64,000 bases of DNA from Paenibacillus sp. JQZ6Y-1 (GTDB lineage: Bacteria; Bacillota; Bacilli; Paenibacillales; Paenibacillaceae): positions 372,001 through 436,000 of the forward strand of contig NZ_JBFDUZ010000001.1 in NCBI RefSeq assembly GCF_040719145.1, written 5' to 3'. Shown here piece by piece: positions 37,104 to 47,849 of this stretch. The notes beneath the pieces were generated by a model, which did not search any database, was not told the origin of the DNA, and was given only the letters and a program-made list of their open reading frames with translations. Positions within the stretch are counted from its first letter, which is position 1; each line of letters begins with the position of its first letter. Both the position numbers and the translations under genes were made by a program.

Positions 37104-38786
37104 ATGAATATTAGGATGAAGCTGTATGGCGTATTTACAGTCATGATTCTGATTGTCATTATTGTGGCTGGCATCAGCGGATATGCTACCCGCTACATGA
37201 ATACCAGTTATGAGGATTTACTCAACGGCAGAGTAGAGAATATTATGGCTATTAAGGATTTAAAATATATGGCTGCGGATGAGACCAAGTATATGCGCGG
37301 TTATTTGTTAACTGGTCGACAGGATCAATTGGATTATTTGAATCAAGCTAAAAAAGATATGGCTACCGAACTTGTAACTTTGCGAACAGTACTGGCAGAC
37401 AGTAATCCACAACTGCTGGAGGAATTTGCTAGCGTACAAACGGAATACGGCAAATTGACAGATCAGCTAGTTGTACTCAAACAAGCTGGGAATGAAGCAG
37501 AATATACGGAAGTCGTAGCGACGCAGTGTGTGCCAATGGCTCAACAGCTTGCCGAGAAAGCGCAGCAAATGGAGGATTATGAGCGTCAACAACTGAATCT
37601 CGCCAAAGCTGATAATGCTGCGGTCGTGAAGCATGTATTATGGACGATGGTTATTGCGGTCATCGTTGCGGTATTGCTAGGATTGGTTATTGCTGGACTG
37701 GTCGTTCGTATGTTTTCTCGTCCCATCCAAATGGTCGCTGATTCTGCACGGGAAATTGCCGACGGCAATCTGACGATCCCAGATATTCATTTACAATCAC
37801 GCGATGAACTGCACCAGATGGCAGAATCATTTAACCTGATGAAAAACAAACTGCGTGATTTGATGAAAGTGATTGCTATTAGCTCCGAGCAGATGGCGTC
37901 CGCGTCTGAGCAGCTGTATGCAAATGCCGAGGAAGGGATTAGTGTTGCCGAAACGGCTGCCCGAATGGTGACTGAAATCTCCGACTCTGCGGCTGTGCAG
38001 AAAACGCAGGTGAATATGAACAATGAACGCTTGGAGGAAGGAGCGGAAAGCATTGGTCATATCGTTGAGGCTACCTCGCAAGTATCACGTTCGTCTGAGC
38101 GTGTATTGCATGAGGTGGATCAAGGGAATCACAACGTACAGCACACCATTTCACAGATGAGTGTAATTGATGGAACCGTACAGGAAACAGCGACCTCGTT
38201 ATATAAATTGGCGGAACACTCGCAAGAGATTGCTACCATTGTACAGGTAATCCGCGATATTGCCAGTCAGACCAATCTGCTGTCGCTGAATGCGTCGATT
38301 GAAGCGGCGCGTGCAGGTGAGCATGGACAGGGCTTTGCTGTAGTTGCCAGCGAAGTGAAGAAGCTATCTGATTATTCCAGCCAGTCTGCTGGTCAGATCA
38401 CGACCAAGATCGAAGATATGATTCAAAATATGGCGTATACCGTATCCAAAATGGAAGAGGGCGCACGTCAGGTACAGAGCGGTACAGAAGCAGTTCAGCA
38501 AATGGGTCAAATCTTCAATACGGTACAGGATACGATTCGATTGGTTACCTCACAGGTAGAAGAAGCCTTCCGTTCATCCGATGAACTCGCAAACGCATCC
38601 AAGCATATTATGGCAGCAGAGAACAATATCGCTGGTATGTCGGAAAGCATTACGTCTCGCTCTGTGAATGCTGCTAATGCTTCCAATCAACAGGTAGAAA
38701 TGATGCGTGAAATCTCTGGCGCTGCCGATTCCCTCAGCCAGCTGTCGATGGAATTGCAACAGGAAGTACAGCGTTTCAAAATTTAA
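37104..38786 (+). CDS. Methyl-accepting chemotaxis protein
   Basis: A 560-residue chemoreceptor: membrane helix 1 (about 8-28), an extracytoplasmic helical bundle (about 29-176, with [18 protein letters not shown]), membrane helix 2 (about 177-201), HAMP (about 202-255) and the signalling domain (about 260-555) with the conserved hairpin tip [20 protein letters not shown]. The sensor is of the four-helix-bundle type; the ligand is unknown. CAGGAGGAG precedes the ATG. A sigma-D-like -10 lies upstream. The nuclease gene follows after 97 bases on the same strand. Confidence 0.95.
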   Translation: MNIRMKLYGVFTVMILIVIIVAGISGYATRYMNTSYEDLLNGRVENIMAIKDLKYMAADETKYMRGYLLTGRQDQLDYLNQAKKDMATELVTLRTVLADSNPQLLEEFASVQTEYGKLTDQLVVLKQAGNEAEYTEVVATQCVPMAQQLAEKAQQMEDYERQQLNLAKADNAAVVKHVLWTMVIAVIVAVLLGLVIAGLVVRMFSRPIQMVADSAREIADGNLTIPDIHLQSRDELHQMAESFNLMKNKLRDLMKVIAISSEQMASASEQLYANAEEGISVAETAARMVTEISDSAAVQKTQVNMNNERLEEGAESIGHIVEATSQVSRSSERVLHEVDQGNHNVQHTISQMSVIDGTVQETATSLYKLAEHSQEIATIVQVIRDIASQTNLLSLNASIEAARAGEHGQGFAVVASEVKKLSDYSSQSAGQITTKIEDMIQNMAYTVSKMEEGARQVQSGTEAVQQMGQIFNTVQDTIRLVTSQVEEAFRSSDELANASKHIMAAENNIAGMSESITSRSVNAANASNQQVEMMREISGAADSLSQLSMELQQEVQRFKI

Positions 38787-38883
38787 CCTAAACGTATGTT
38801 CCCATACGATTCAAACCCGTTTATACTGATAGAGTACCGTGAAGAACCGTACAGCAGTCATCAAGCAGGAGGAATTGCATCGT

Positions 38884-39351
38884 ATGTCATCTAAGAAAAA
38901 GTGGGCGCTACTAACCGCTATCCTTGTTGCTATTGTGATGTATCTGATTACGGGCAAGCTGGATTTGTCGCATGTGACCAATCAATTGCCAACATCGGGT
39001 ACAACGACTACACGGCAGAGCAGTCAAGCCGATTATACACTACAGTTTCCGTCCGACCGTTATCCGAAGACTGGCGCACACATCCGCGATGCGATTGCCG
39101 CAGGTGAATCGGCAATCTGTACGATTGATCGCTCTGGTGCAGACGCTAATCGCAAGCAATCGCTGAAGGGTACACCTACTCGCAAAGGCTATGATCGTGA
39201 CGAATGGCCGATGGCGATGTGTGAAGAGGGTGGAGCTGGTGCGGATATACGATATGTCACACCATCGGATAATCGAGGGGCAGGTTCATGGATTAGTAAC
39301 CAATTAGACAATTATCCAGATGGCACCCGTGTATTATTTGAGGTAAAATAA
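38884..39351 (+). CDS. NucA/NucB-type deoxyribonuclease
   Basis: A 155-residue exported nuclease. An N-terminal signal/anchor helix (about 6-24) is followed by the NucA/NucB domain: [56 protein letters not shown]. These motifs match the sporulation-linked extracellular DNase NucB and the competence nuclease NucA. The ATG at 38884 has GGAGG eleven bases upstream; an upstream GTG has no site. NucB of Bacillus degrades extracellular DNA and biofilm matrix. Its neighbour is a chemoreceptor, and a 54-codon membrane-protein gene follows. Confidence 0.9.
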   Translation: MSSKKKWALLTAILVAIVMYLITGKLDLSHVTNQLPTSGTTTTRQSSQADYTLQFPSDRYPKTGAHIRDAIAAGESAICTIDRSGADANRKQSLKGTPTRKGYDRDEWPMAMCEEGGAGADIRYVTPSDNRGAGSWISNQLDNYPDGTRVLFEVK

Positions 39352-39409
39352 TTAAAGAATGGGTAAAAACTTAGTAGTGCATATTGTAAATGTTGAAGGA
39401 GGACGTAAC

Positions 39410-39574
39410 GTGGAAGCGGCGATGACGGCTCTGTTGCCTTTATTTATGGAATTTAATGCACATACTCCTTATATCCTGCTGTATGCAGTGATGATTTTGG
39501 CGGCGAGTATTGCATTCGGTCTGTGGATCAGAAAGCTGAACAAACATCAGGACGATTCCGATAGCGGTCTATAA
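39410..39574 (+). CDS. Small single-span membrane protein
   Basis: A 54-residue protein with one long hydrophobic segment (about residues 19-37, YILLYAVMILAASIAFGLW) and a charged tail (RKLNKHQDDSDSG). The GTG at 39410 has AAGGAGG eight bases upstream, a strong site that supports a real gene. It follows the nuclease gene by 58 bases and ends before a very strong terminator. I do not recognise the family; it could modulate the nuclease, but nothing proves this. Confidence 0.6.
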   Translation: MEAAMTALLPLFMEFNAHTPYILLYAVMILAASIAFGLWIRKLNKHQDDSDSGL

Positions 39575-39656
39575 AAGATACGCAGTCGAAAGATCCGACA
39601 GTAGGGCATAGTCAAGTTGCAATACATTCATGTGTAGCTCGATTAGGTCGTGCTGA

Positions 39657-39716
39657 TAAAGAGAAAAGGTGCATTTCCCACTGTATTCAGGGGAAATGCA
39701 CCTTTTCTCTTTATAG
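39657..39716 (+). terminator. Terminator with 23-bp perfect stem
   Basis: Arms 39657-39679 and 39691-39713 are perfectly complementary over 23 bases around an 11-base loop. A-rich left and T-rich right ends would allow function on both strands. Confidence 0.88.
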
Positions 39717-39754
39717 ATAATCGTTTGGCGTAGAGGTGGCAAGGAGGTGAGGGC

Positions 39755-39789
39755 AAAACAAAAAGCAGCTTATAAAAAGCTGCTTTTGT
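39755..39789 (-). terminator. Terminator of the opuA operon
   Basis: AAAAGCAGCTT pairs with AAGCTGCTTTT around a 5-base loop; on the minus strand TTTTTGTTTTG follows. Confidence 0.82.
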
Positions 39790-39892
39790 CTGAACGATAT
39801 TGTCCTGTATCGTTCATGATCTCAATTGCCATTCGGTACTCATCAGCGTTCAGTAATCAGTTACAACTGATAGAGAGGATGCCGAGTCGCAA

Positions 39893-40870
<978 letters not shown>

Positions 40871-40912
40871 TTATAGTGGTAACATAGGTAGGCAAAAGGG
40901 AAAGCGGCTGAA

Positions 40913-41749
40913 TTAAGCCGCTTTTCTGCGTTTACCATTAAAGAAGCTTTGGGACAGACGATCGAGTACAATCGCCAGTACAACGACAGCCAAACCGGCT
41001 TCAAACCCTTCACCGATTTTAAGCTGACCAACTGCACGATAGACAACCGCACCGATACCTTGTGCACCGATCATGGATGCGATAACGACCATGGACAGTG
41101 ACAGCATGATGGTTTGGTTGATACCTGCCATAACGGATGGCAAAGCGAGTGGCAGCTGTACTTTAAACAGTTTTTGTCCACCAGTGGAGCCAAACGCATC
41201 GGCTGCTTCCACCAGTTCTTCGGATACTTGAGTAATACCAAGGTGAGTCAGACGAATCGTTGGTGGCAGAGCAAAGATTACCGATGCCACAACGCCCGGT
41301 ACGACACCAAGGCTGAAGAATGTAACGGCTGGCAGCAAGTATACAAATGCAGGCATCGTCTGCATAAAGTCCAATACCGGAGTAATGATACGTGCAGCAA
41401 TTTTACTTGATGCACACCAGATACCAAGTGGTACACCGATGATAATCGAGATCAGAGCCGATGTAACGACCAGACCGAGTGTATTCATCGTTTCTGTCCA
41501 ATAACCGAGGTTATAGATCAGCAGGAAGCCCAGCGCGGAAAAGATCGCCATCGTCCATCGTCCTGCGATGTAACCAAGCAGTGCCACAATAATAACGAAT
41601 AGAAACGGATGCGGCAGCATGAACAACCAAGTGAAAATATCCACCACGTACGTAATAATATTGGAAATGCCGCGGAACAGCGAAGCCCAGTGAATGCTGA
41701 GCCATTCCACAATCACATCAATCCAGTTTGCAATAGGAATCTTAGGCAT
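40913..41749 (-). CDS. opuAB: Glycine betaine ABC transporter permease
   Basis: A 278-residue permease with about six membrane spans. The cytoplasmic loop EAADAFGSTGGQKLFKVQLPLALPSVMAG, seen in part as STGGQKLFKVQLPLALP, is the EAA motif that contacts the ATPase. Its start overlaps the end of opuAA by 8 bases. It belongs to the OpuA/ProU quaternary-amine group, and neighbours confirm glycine betaine or proline betaine uptake. Confidence 0.94.
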   Translation of the reverse strand: MPKIPIANWIDVIVEWLSIHWASLFRGISNIITYVVDIFTWLFMLPHPFLFVIIVALLGYIAGRWTMAIFSALGFLLIYNLGYWTETMNTLGLVVTSALISIIIGVPLGIWCASSKIAARIITPVLDFMQTMPAFVYLLPAVTFFSLGVVPGVVASVIFALPPTIRLTHLGITQVSEELVEAADAFGSTGGQKLFKVQLPLALPSVMAGINQTIMLSLSMVVIASMIGAQGIGAVVYRAVGQLKIGEGFEAGLAVVVLAIVLDRLSQSFFNGKRRKAA

Positions 41750-42944
41750 TTAAAGCAACCTCCTCGTTCTGAACTTCTCCAGCCAATGCGCCCAGCAGTG
41801 CGCCGCGTACGATGACACCTGTCAGGCGTTCTCTTTCATCCACGACGGCAACTGGCAGTTTAGCTGTACTTACCATTTCAAACAGATCATTCAGCATGCG
41901 CTCAGGCTCTACATACGGAACATCTTTAATGAGAATATCTTCAAGCTTCTGCTGTTGACGAACAGCAGTAGCTGCATCTTCGGCTGTAATAATACCAAGC
42001 ATTTTTTTGGAGCGGTCGATGACGAACAGATTGGAAATCCCGCGTTCGCGCATCAGTTCCAGTGCAACACGAGGTCCGCGATCCAGTGTGATCGTTTCCG
42101 GTCTGCGCATCACATGTGCCGCAGTCAATACTTTGGACAGATCGACATCTTCTACGAAGCGTTCTACATAGGAGTTTGCCGGTTGGATCATAATTTCTTC
42201 CGGTGTACCGATTTGTACGACAGCGCCGTCTTTCATCAGAGCGATGCGGTCACCGATACGCAGTGCTTCATCCAGATCATGTGTAATGAAGATGATCGTT
42301 TTTTTCATTTTTTCTTGCAGTTCTAGCAGCTCATCCTGCATATCGCGACGGATCAGTGGGTCAAGTGCGCTGAAGGCTTCGTCCATCAGCAGCACTTCAG
42401 GATCATTTGCAAGTGCACGTGCCAGACCGACACGTTGCTGCATACCACCACTCAGCTCATCCGGCATTTTCTCGCCCCAACCTTTGAGTCCAACAAGTTC
42501 CAGCGAAGTCAGAGCTTTTTCGCGGCGCTGTGCTTTTGGTACTTTTTGAATTTCTAGACCGTATTCGACGTTGTCCAGTACCGTACGGTGTGGGAACAGT
42601 GCGAATTTTTGGAACACCATACTGATCGTTTTCCGACGTACGGTACGCAGTTGTTCTTTGTTCATTTTGCGCAAGTCTTTACCATGTACCAGAATCTCGC
42701 CGGATGTTGGCTCGATCAGACGGTTGAACATACGCACCAGTGTGGATTTACCACTACCGGACAGACCCATGATAACGAAGATTTCGCCTTCGTTGATCTC
42801 CATGTTGACACGGTTAACGCCGACGGTGGTCTGCTTTTCTTTCGCCATTTTTTCTTTAGTCCAGCCTTGATCCAACAGTTTTGCACCCTGTTCTGCATGT
42901 GGGCCAAACAGTTTGCTGACATTTTTAATTTCCAGAATAGACAT
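41742..42944 (-). CDS. opuAA: Glycine betaine ABC transporter ATPase with CBS domains
   Basis: A 400-residue ATPase. Walker A GLSGSGKST (about 65), signature LSGGMQQRVGLARALA and Walker B VLLMDEAFSALDPL are intact. Two C-terminal CBS domains (about 280-395) are those that sense ionic strength in OpuA-type systems. The ATG at 42944 has AAGGGGTG upstream; an open frame extending upstream to 43022 lacks a site. First gene of the opuA operon, divergent from the GbsR/OpcR-like regulator gene. Confidence 0.95.
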   Translation of the reverse strand: MSILEIKNVSKLFGPHAEQGAKLLDQGWTKEKMAKEKQTTVGVNRVNMEINEGEIFVIMGLSGSGKSTLVRMFNRLIEPTSGEILVHGKDLRKMNKEQLRTVRRKTISMVFQKFALFPHRTVLDNVEYGLEIQKVPKAQRREKALTSLELVGLKGWGEKMPDELSGGMQQRVGLARALANDPEVLLMDEAFSALDPLIRRDMQDELLELQEKMKKTIIFITHDLDEALRIGDRIALMKDGAVVQIGTPEEIMIQPANSYVERFVEDVDLSKVLTAAHVMRRPETITLDRGPRVALELMRERGISNLFVIDRSKKMLGIITAEDAATAVRQQQKLEDILIKDVPYVEPERMLNDLFEMVSTAKLPVAVVDERERLTGVIVRGALLGALAGEVQNEEVALNA

Positions 42945-43404
42945 TACATCGTCACCCCTTATATATAGTAGGAAAAGAATAGTCATGCACATTGCACGAG
43001 TTAGCCGAAGTTTATATATCACCTGCGAAGCGTCAAAACGTCCGGCTAGAGATTGACAAGTAGATTTTGCTTGTTCGCTCGCTTATTCAACAGTAATCTA
43101 CTTAACCATTTTGACGTAAATGAAAACAAGAATATTTTTCATAGCAGTGATATGATTTTCACGATTTGCAACACAACGGAATTAATTGTAGCAAATCTGA
43201 TTTTGCAAATCAACCGTAAAATCCGTATAATAAGTTTGTACAGAAAAAACTGTACGATATTTACAAGGTTAATGCTGTAGTATGCTAGAGAATGCTCCCA
43301 AATACTCTACTTTACTTTTTGAGAGAATTTTTTTAAAATGATGGATGTTCATTTATTTCAGATCGTTTCGTATAAACTGTATATATAGAATGGGGTGTGC
43401 AAGC
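42945..43404. promoter_or_regulatory. Divergent opuA/regulator control region
   Basis: 460 bases of AT-rich DNA between divergent genes. GTACAG-N6-CTGTAC (43238-43255) is a perfect inverted repeat with an all-A spacer and is the best operator candidate. Promoters for the two sides could not be placed securely. Confidence 0.45.
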
Positions 43405-43956
43405 ATGAGCTTGGACCAATTAAATGAAAATCAGCTGGAAACTATACAAAAGTTGCGAAAGCGAGTGATCGAGGTCATCGGTCGCAATATGGATCTGTAC
43501 GGGATTTCGCATTCGACAGGTCATCTATATGGCTTGCTTTTCTTCGCCGATCGTCCTATGACACTGGATGAAATGGGACGCGAGATGGCGATGAGCAAAA
43601 CGAGCATGAGTACCGGTGTACGGAATTTGCTGGATCTGCATATGGTCAACAAAGTATGGGAAAAAGGCTCGCGTAAAGACTTATATGAAGTGGAATATGA
43701 TTGGTATCAGACGTTTACCGACTTCTTCGTAATCAAATGGCGGAAGGCGGTCGAGAGTAATTTGCTGATTCTACGCAAATCTGTACGTGAGATCGACCGA
43801 TTGATTACGGAATTGGACGAAGTGACCGTACGCGATGTACTACTAGAGGATAAGAAGAAAATGCAAGAATCGATCAAATACTACCTCTGGCTGGATCGTT
43901 TGATCGATGTGATGGAGGAAGGAACGATCTTTGATCTTGTTCCGCGCGAAGAGTAG
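43405..43956 (+). CDS. GbsR/OpcR-type transcriptional regulator
   Basis: A 183-residue MarR-superfamily winged-helix protein of the GbsR group. The DNA-binding part (about 40-100) contains FADRPMTLDEMGREMAMSKTSMSTGVRNL, seen in part, and the C-terminal helices form a dimer. GbsR and OpcR of Bacillus repress choline and betaine uptake/synthesis genes. It is divergent from opuA, so it very likely controls that operon. The ATG at 43405 has GGGGTG upstream; the frame open further upstream has no site. Ligand (choline or betaine) is inferred. Confidence 0.85.
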   Translation: MSLDQLNENQLETIQKLRKRVIEVIGRNMDLYGISHSTGHLYGLLFFADRPMTLDEMGREMAMSKTSMSTGVRNLLDLHMVNKVWEKGSRKDLYEVEYDWYQTFTDFFVIKWRKAVESNLLILRKSVREIDRLITELDEVTVRDVLLEDKKKMQESIKYYLWLDRLIDVMEEGTIFDLVPREE

Positions 43957-44380
43957 AACTGCAAATGTAAGCAGGCATGACGCGCAAGACAGCATCATTC
44001 AAAGGGATCTATATATCTAGCATTTAGCAGCTGCATTTATAAACATGCAGAATGCTGAATGCTTTTTTGTTATGTCTTGATTGTGTCATTAGAACGAAAA
44101 AGCTTGATAAAAAGGGTGTTTAGGCGGATTTTTTTGGGCGGATTAATAAAATATTACTTGCAGATTATAAGTAACGCAAAAAATATCTATTCATGGATAA
44201 AATATCTAGCCAGTGGTCAATTCAGATGATAATATAGTTCTACGTAACAAAATCTTCCTAATATGAAGTGAATTTTGAAGAAGGAGGTCAATAAAGCTAA
44301 CATAACATTCTTTTGAAGTCGTACAGGGGTATGCTGTACAGCGAATATCATATTACAATCGAAGAAATGAGGGACGTAAT
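43957..44380. other. 424-base intergenic region before the subtilase
   Basis: It contains the regulator's terminator (44019-44068). The remainder is AT-rich; no promoter consensus stands out clearly and no gene is seen. Confidence 0.5.
44019..44068 (+). terminator. Terminator after the GbsR/OpcR-like gene
   Basis: AGCATT, AGC and CTGCAT pair with ATGCAG, GCT and AATGCT around TTATAAAC; GCTTTTTTG follows. Confidence 0.85.
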
Positions 44381-47300
44381 TTGACGAAATTCCATGTTTT
44401 ACGCAGGTTGTCCACTGTATCTATGGCGGCATTGCTCGCTGCCGGAACGATCTGGACACCGGGAGCCGCATACGCCACTGATCTAGGAACTGCCGAATCG
44501 CCATACATACTGGAGCAGAAGACATTGCCAGACCATCTTATTGGTCTGAATAGCAGCAGTGAAGAGCATGTAATCTCTCCAAATATCAATACCGGCAGCA
44601 AAGCCAACACTCGCGTTATCGTACAGCTGACAACACAGCCAGCTGCTGTAGGTGAATATGCTTCACAGCTTGGCTTGCAGTCGCTTGCTGCTGAATCGAC
44701 GGAAAGCACGGTCAACAAACAGCAAACCGATCTGATCAGTCGTGCGCTTGCCAAAGGCATCAATCTGCATGTCAATTATCGCTATAATACGGTACTGAAC
44801 GGAATTGAGATTACGATTCCTGCCAATCAGATTCCACAGCTGGCTGAATTGGATGGAGTCAAATCCATTTATGAAAACAGCACCTACTACACGATTCCTG
44901 TACAAGACCCTCCATCGCTGACGGCAACTCAAGCTACATATGATGCCTCTCCATTGTCCCTTATCGGTGCGCAGACCGCGTGGGCAAAAGGATTGACTGG
45001 TAAAGGTGTGAAAGTCGGTGTCATTGATACTGGCGTCGATTATTATCACCCGGATCTGAAGGATGCCTACAAAGGCGGCTATGATTCCGTAGACAAGGAC
45101 AAAGATCCATATGAAGATCGTCCGCTGTCTGTTGAAGAAGATCCATATGGCACTGGCTTCACCGGCACATCGCACGGTACACATGTATCGGGTACCATTG
45201 TCGGTCGCGCTGCCAATAAAACAAGTGATATCGTACAAAAAGGCGTAGCGTACGGAGCCGATCTGTATGCTTACCGTGTATTGTCTCGTAACCCGGAAAC
45301 AAACCGCGCTTCCGGTTCTTCGGCACAGGTAATCGATGGGATCGAGCATGCAGTCAAAGACGGCATGGACGTGATCAACCTGTCGCTTGGTTCCGATTCG
45401 GAGAAAAATGTGAATTCCCCGGATTCCGTAGCGATCAACAATGCTGTACTGAGTGGTGTAACGGCAGTTGTAGCGAATGGTAATGCGGCTGCGGCTGGAT
45501 ATTACTACTATTCGATGGGTTCACCAGCAAGTGCACAGCTTGCGATCTCGGTTGGCGCATCGTCCACACCGTATTCCCTGTACACAGCAACAGTAACGGC
45601 TTCTGTCTATGGTGATAAACCAGCAGCTGCTTCCGCAGGCTCCAATGTGAACTATTTGGATGGCAACGGTCCAACCGTCAGCCAGAATGTATATGATGAT
45701 GAGCAAAGCTATGGTCTGAACGTTATGGGCTGGCATGTTGCTCAAGAGGACTTTGCTTCTATTCTCGGCACAAAAGCACTGGATGGTGTCTTTGTTGGTC
45801 TGGGTGCAGATGCCGACTATGAAGGCAAGGATGTAAAAGGCAAAGTGGTACTCGTATCGCGCGGTAATCTGCCATTCGTGGACAAAATGACGAATGCACA
45901 TAAATATGGCGCGAAAGCGATCATCATTTTCAACGGTAACGCTAAAGCAAGCAATGCCAACGAAGCTGATCTGTCGGAAAGTATCTCCGGTCGTGACGGT
46001 CATATTGGTTCCACTGCCTTTATCGGTGAAGGATTCGATTATGTACCAACCTTCGATCTGGCAGGTAAAGAAGGACGTGCACTGGCACGCAAAGCGCTGA
46101 ATAACGATGGTGAAGTATCCTTTACCTTTGGCAGCAGTTATCCGAAAACCGAAGTGCCGGGCGACTATATGGCAGACTTCAGTTCCCGTGGTCCGAACCA
46201 AGATGGACTGCTCGGTATTAAACCGGATGTATCTGCACCGGGTGTAGGTATCCGTTCGTCGATTCCGGCTTATGGGAAATACATCAAAGACGCATCCTAT
46301 AGCGAAGCGTATGAGCGTGAAAATGGTACAAGTATGGCTTCTCCGCACGTAGCCGGTATGGCAGTGCTGTTGAAGCAGGAGCATCCAAACTGGTCGCCAT
46401 TTGATATCCGTGCAGCACTCGCTAATACCGCGGATAATCTGTCCGATCCAGATGGTACACCGTATGATGTGTATTCCCAAGGTGCAGGCCGTGCCAATGT
46501 CGGCTCTGCTGTGTATACACCAGCTGTTCTGCAAACGGTAGAAGATATTACGATTTTGGATAAAAACTGGAACAAAACCAAAGTGACCAACTATAACCCT
46601 TCCGCAGCTTTTGGCGTCATTACAGCGGGCGGCAACGCAGTAGATAAAACATTGCAACTGAAAAATACGTCCGGTTCGTCCGTTACGTACAAAGCAAGCG
46701 TGAAGCTGCACGCCGATGTAACATCCGATCCGTATGCACCAACAGCTACACCGGATGTAAGTAACATCACAGCTACGCTGAAAGGCGTGAATGCAGATGG
46801 TTCCGTAACAGCTGCTGCTGGTCAAGCATCGCAATTCGCATTGTCGGTACAAGCGTCCGCTGCTGCGGCAGAAGGTCCATACGAAGGCGAAGTGGTACTG
46901 ACAGCAAGTGGATATCCAACCCTGCATCTGCCATTCGTGGCTCATGTCGGCAAAGATGATCCAGACAGCGGACTGGGTCTGCAAGAAGTAACTGTCAGCG
47001 AACCGAAAATTACGCTGAATGGCAAACAGGACTCGACAGATGTAGGTTTCCGCCTGTTGACCAGTGACACCAATGTACTGGAACTGTACGCTTACAACTT
47101 GGAAGATGAATATGTAGGTACACTGGCACAAGCGACACAGACACCAACAGAACAAGGATACCCTGTGTTTGCACCAGGACATTATCAATTCAGCAATGTT
47201 GATAACGTCTATATCGGTCAAGACGCAGCAGGCAAGCCAGTTTATAAAGTTCTAGGCAAAGGCGTATACAAGCTGGAACTGGTTGCTTACAATATGGATG

Positions 47301-47647
47301 CCAATGGTACTGTGAATCAAAGCTCGATCAAACGCGCGTATGCTTCTTACCGCATTGATGCTACCGAGAAAGATCGTGTGAATACTGCAGCTAGAGCGTT
47401 CAACTACATTCTGGATGGCAACAACGTATTGGGTCAGCCAGTACTGAATCTGCCGCAGGATAACCGTTTGACCTATACTGTTGTATCGAGCAGCGATGTG
47501 AAATACGTAGACAATAAAGGTACACTGATCAAATATCCGTATACCGACTATCGTATCGCTCGTCTGCAAATTCAAATCACCTCCGCGTCCGATCCGACTG
47601 TGAAAAAGACAGTAAATGCACTGGTGAAAATCAACAAACAAAAATAA
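44381..47647 (+). CDS. Secreted subtilisin-like protease (Vpr-like, PA insert)
   Basis: A 1088-residue S8 protease. Order: signal peptide ending AYA-TD (about 35), an I9 propeptide (about 65-170), the catalytic domain with Asp216 (VIDTGVDYYHPD), His265 (TSHGTHVSG) and Ser651 (NGTSMASPHVAG), a PA domain inserted before the serine (about 430-570), and beta-rich C-terminal domains (about 720-1088). No LPxTG anchor or surface-layer domain is seen, so it should be released or loosely bound. The architecture fits B. subtilis Vpr and lactocepin-like proteases. The TTG start at 44381 has AGGG upstream and gives the full signal peptide. Long antisense open frames over this gene are not called. Confidence 0.92.
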   Translation: MTKFHVLRRLSTVSMAALLAAGTIWTPGAAYATDLGTAESPYILEQKTLPDHLIGLNSSSEEHVISPNINTGSKANTRVIVQLTTQPAAVGEYASQLGLQSLAAESTESTVNKQQTDLISRALAKGINLHVNYRYNTVLNGIEITIPANQIPQLAELDGVKSIYENSTYYTIPVQDPPSLTATQATYDASPLSLIGAQTAWAKGLTGKGVKVGVIDTGVDYYHPDLKDAYKGGYDSVDKDKDPYEDRPLSVEEDPYGTGFTGTSHGTHVSGTIVGRAANKTSDIVQKGVAYGADLYAYRVLSRNPETNRASGSSAQVIDGIEHAVKDGMDVINLSLGSDSEKNVNSPDSVAINNAVLSGVTAVVANGNAAAAGYYYYSMGSPASAQLAISVGASSTPYSLYTATVTASVYGDKPAAASAGSNVNYLDGNGPTVSQNVYDDEQSYGLNVMGWHVAQEDFASILGTKALDGVFVGLGADADYEGKDVKGKVVLVSRGNLPFVDKMTNAHKYGAKAIIIFNGNAKASNANEADLSESISGRDGHIGSTAFIGEGFDYVPTFDLAGKEGRALARKALNNDGEVSFTFGSSYPKTEVPGDYMADFSSRGPNQDGLLGIKPDVSAPGVGIRSSIPAYGKYIKDASYSEAYERENGTSMASPHVAGMAVLLKQEHPNWSPFDIRAALANTADNLSDPDGTPYDVYSQGAGRANVGSAVYTPAVLQTVEDITILDKNWNKTKVTNYNPSAAFGVITAGGNAVDKTLQLKNTSGSSVTYKASVKLHADVTSDPYAPTATPDVSNITATLKGVNADGSVTAAAGQASQFALSVQASAAAAEGPYEGEVVLTASGYPTLHLPFVAHVGKDDPDSGLGLQEVTVSEPKITLNGKQDSTDVGFRLLTSDTNVLELYAYNLEDEYVGTLAQATQTPTEQGYPVFAPGHYQFSNVDNVYIGQDAAGKPVYKVLGKGVYKLELVAYNMDANGTVNQSSIKRAYASYRIDATEKDRVNTAARAFNYILDGNNVLGQPVLNLPQDNRLTYTVVSSSDVKYVDNKGTLIKYPYTDYRIARLQIQITSASDPTVKKTVNALVKINKQK

Positions 47648-47694
47648 TCAAACAATCGCAATAAGCAAATGATCAAAGTATAAGATTGAATGAC

Positions 47695-47762
47695 AAAGAC
47701 CCTTCAGGATACCAGGCACTGCTGGATAGCAGATTGCCTGTCCCTGAAGGGTCTTTTCTTTG
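47695..47762 (+). terminator. Terminator after the subtilase
   Basis: AAAGACCCTTCAGG (47695-47708) pairs perfectly with CCTGAAGGGTCTTT (47743-47756), with an inner AGGCA/TGCCT; TTTTC follows. Confidence 0.9.
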
Positions 47763-47849
47763 TCCTTGCTTTACTTATAAAAGCGAACTGAAATCGTACG
47801 CAATCAAAGATGATATGCACTCCATCAAAGGGCTAGCGTATGAGTGAAA

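Larger units (their letters stand above)
39575..39892. other. 318-base convergent spacer with three hairpins
   Basis: It holds the 23-bp-stem terminator (39657-39713), the opuAC terminator (39755-39789) and a further hairpin TGAACGATA/TATCGTTCA at 39791-39817. No gene seen. Confidence 0.65.

Noticed and set aside
45521-47221. Long open frame antisense to the subtilase
   Set aside because: Explained by codon bias of the protease gene; no ribosome site or recognisable protein.
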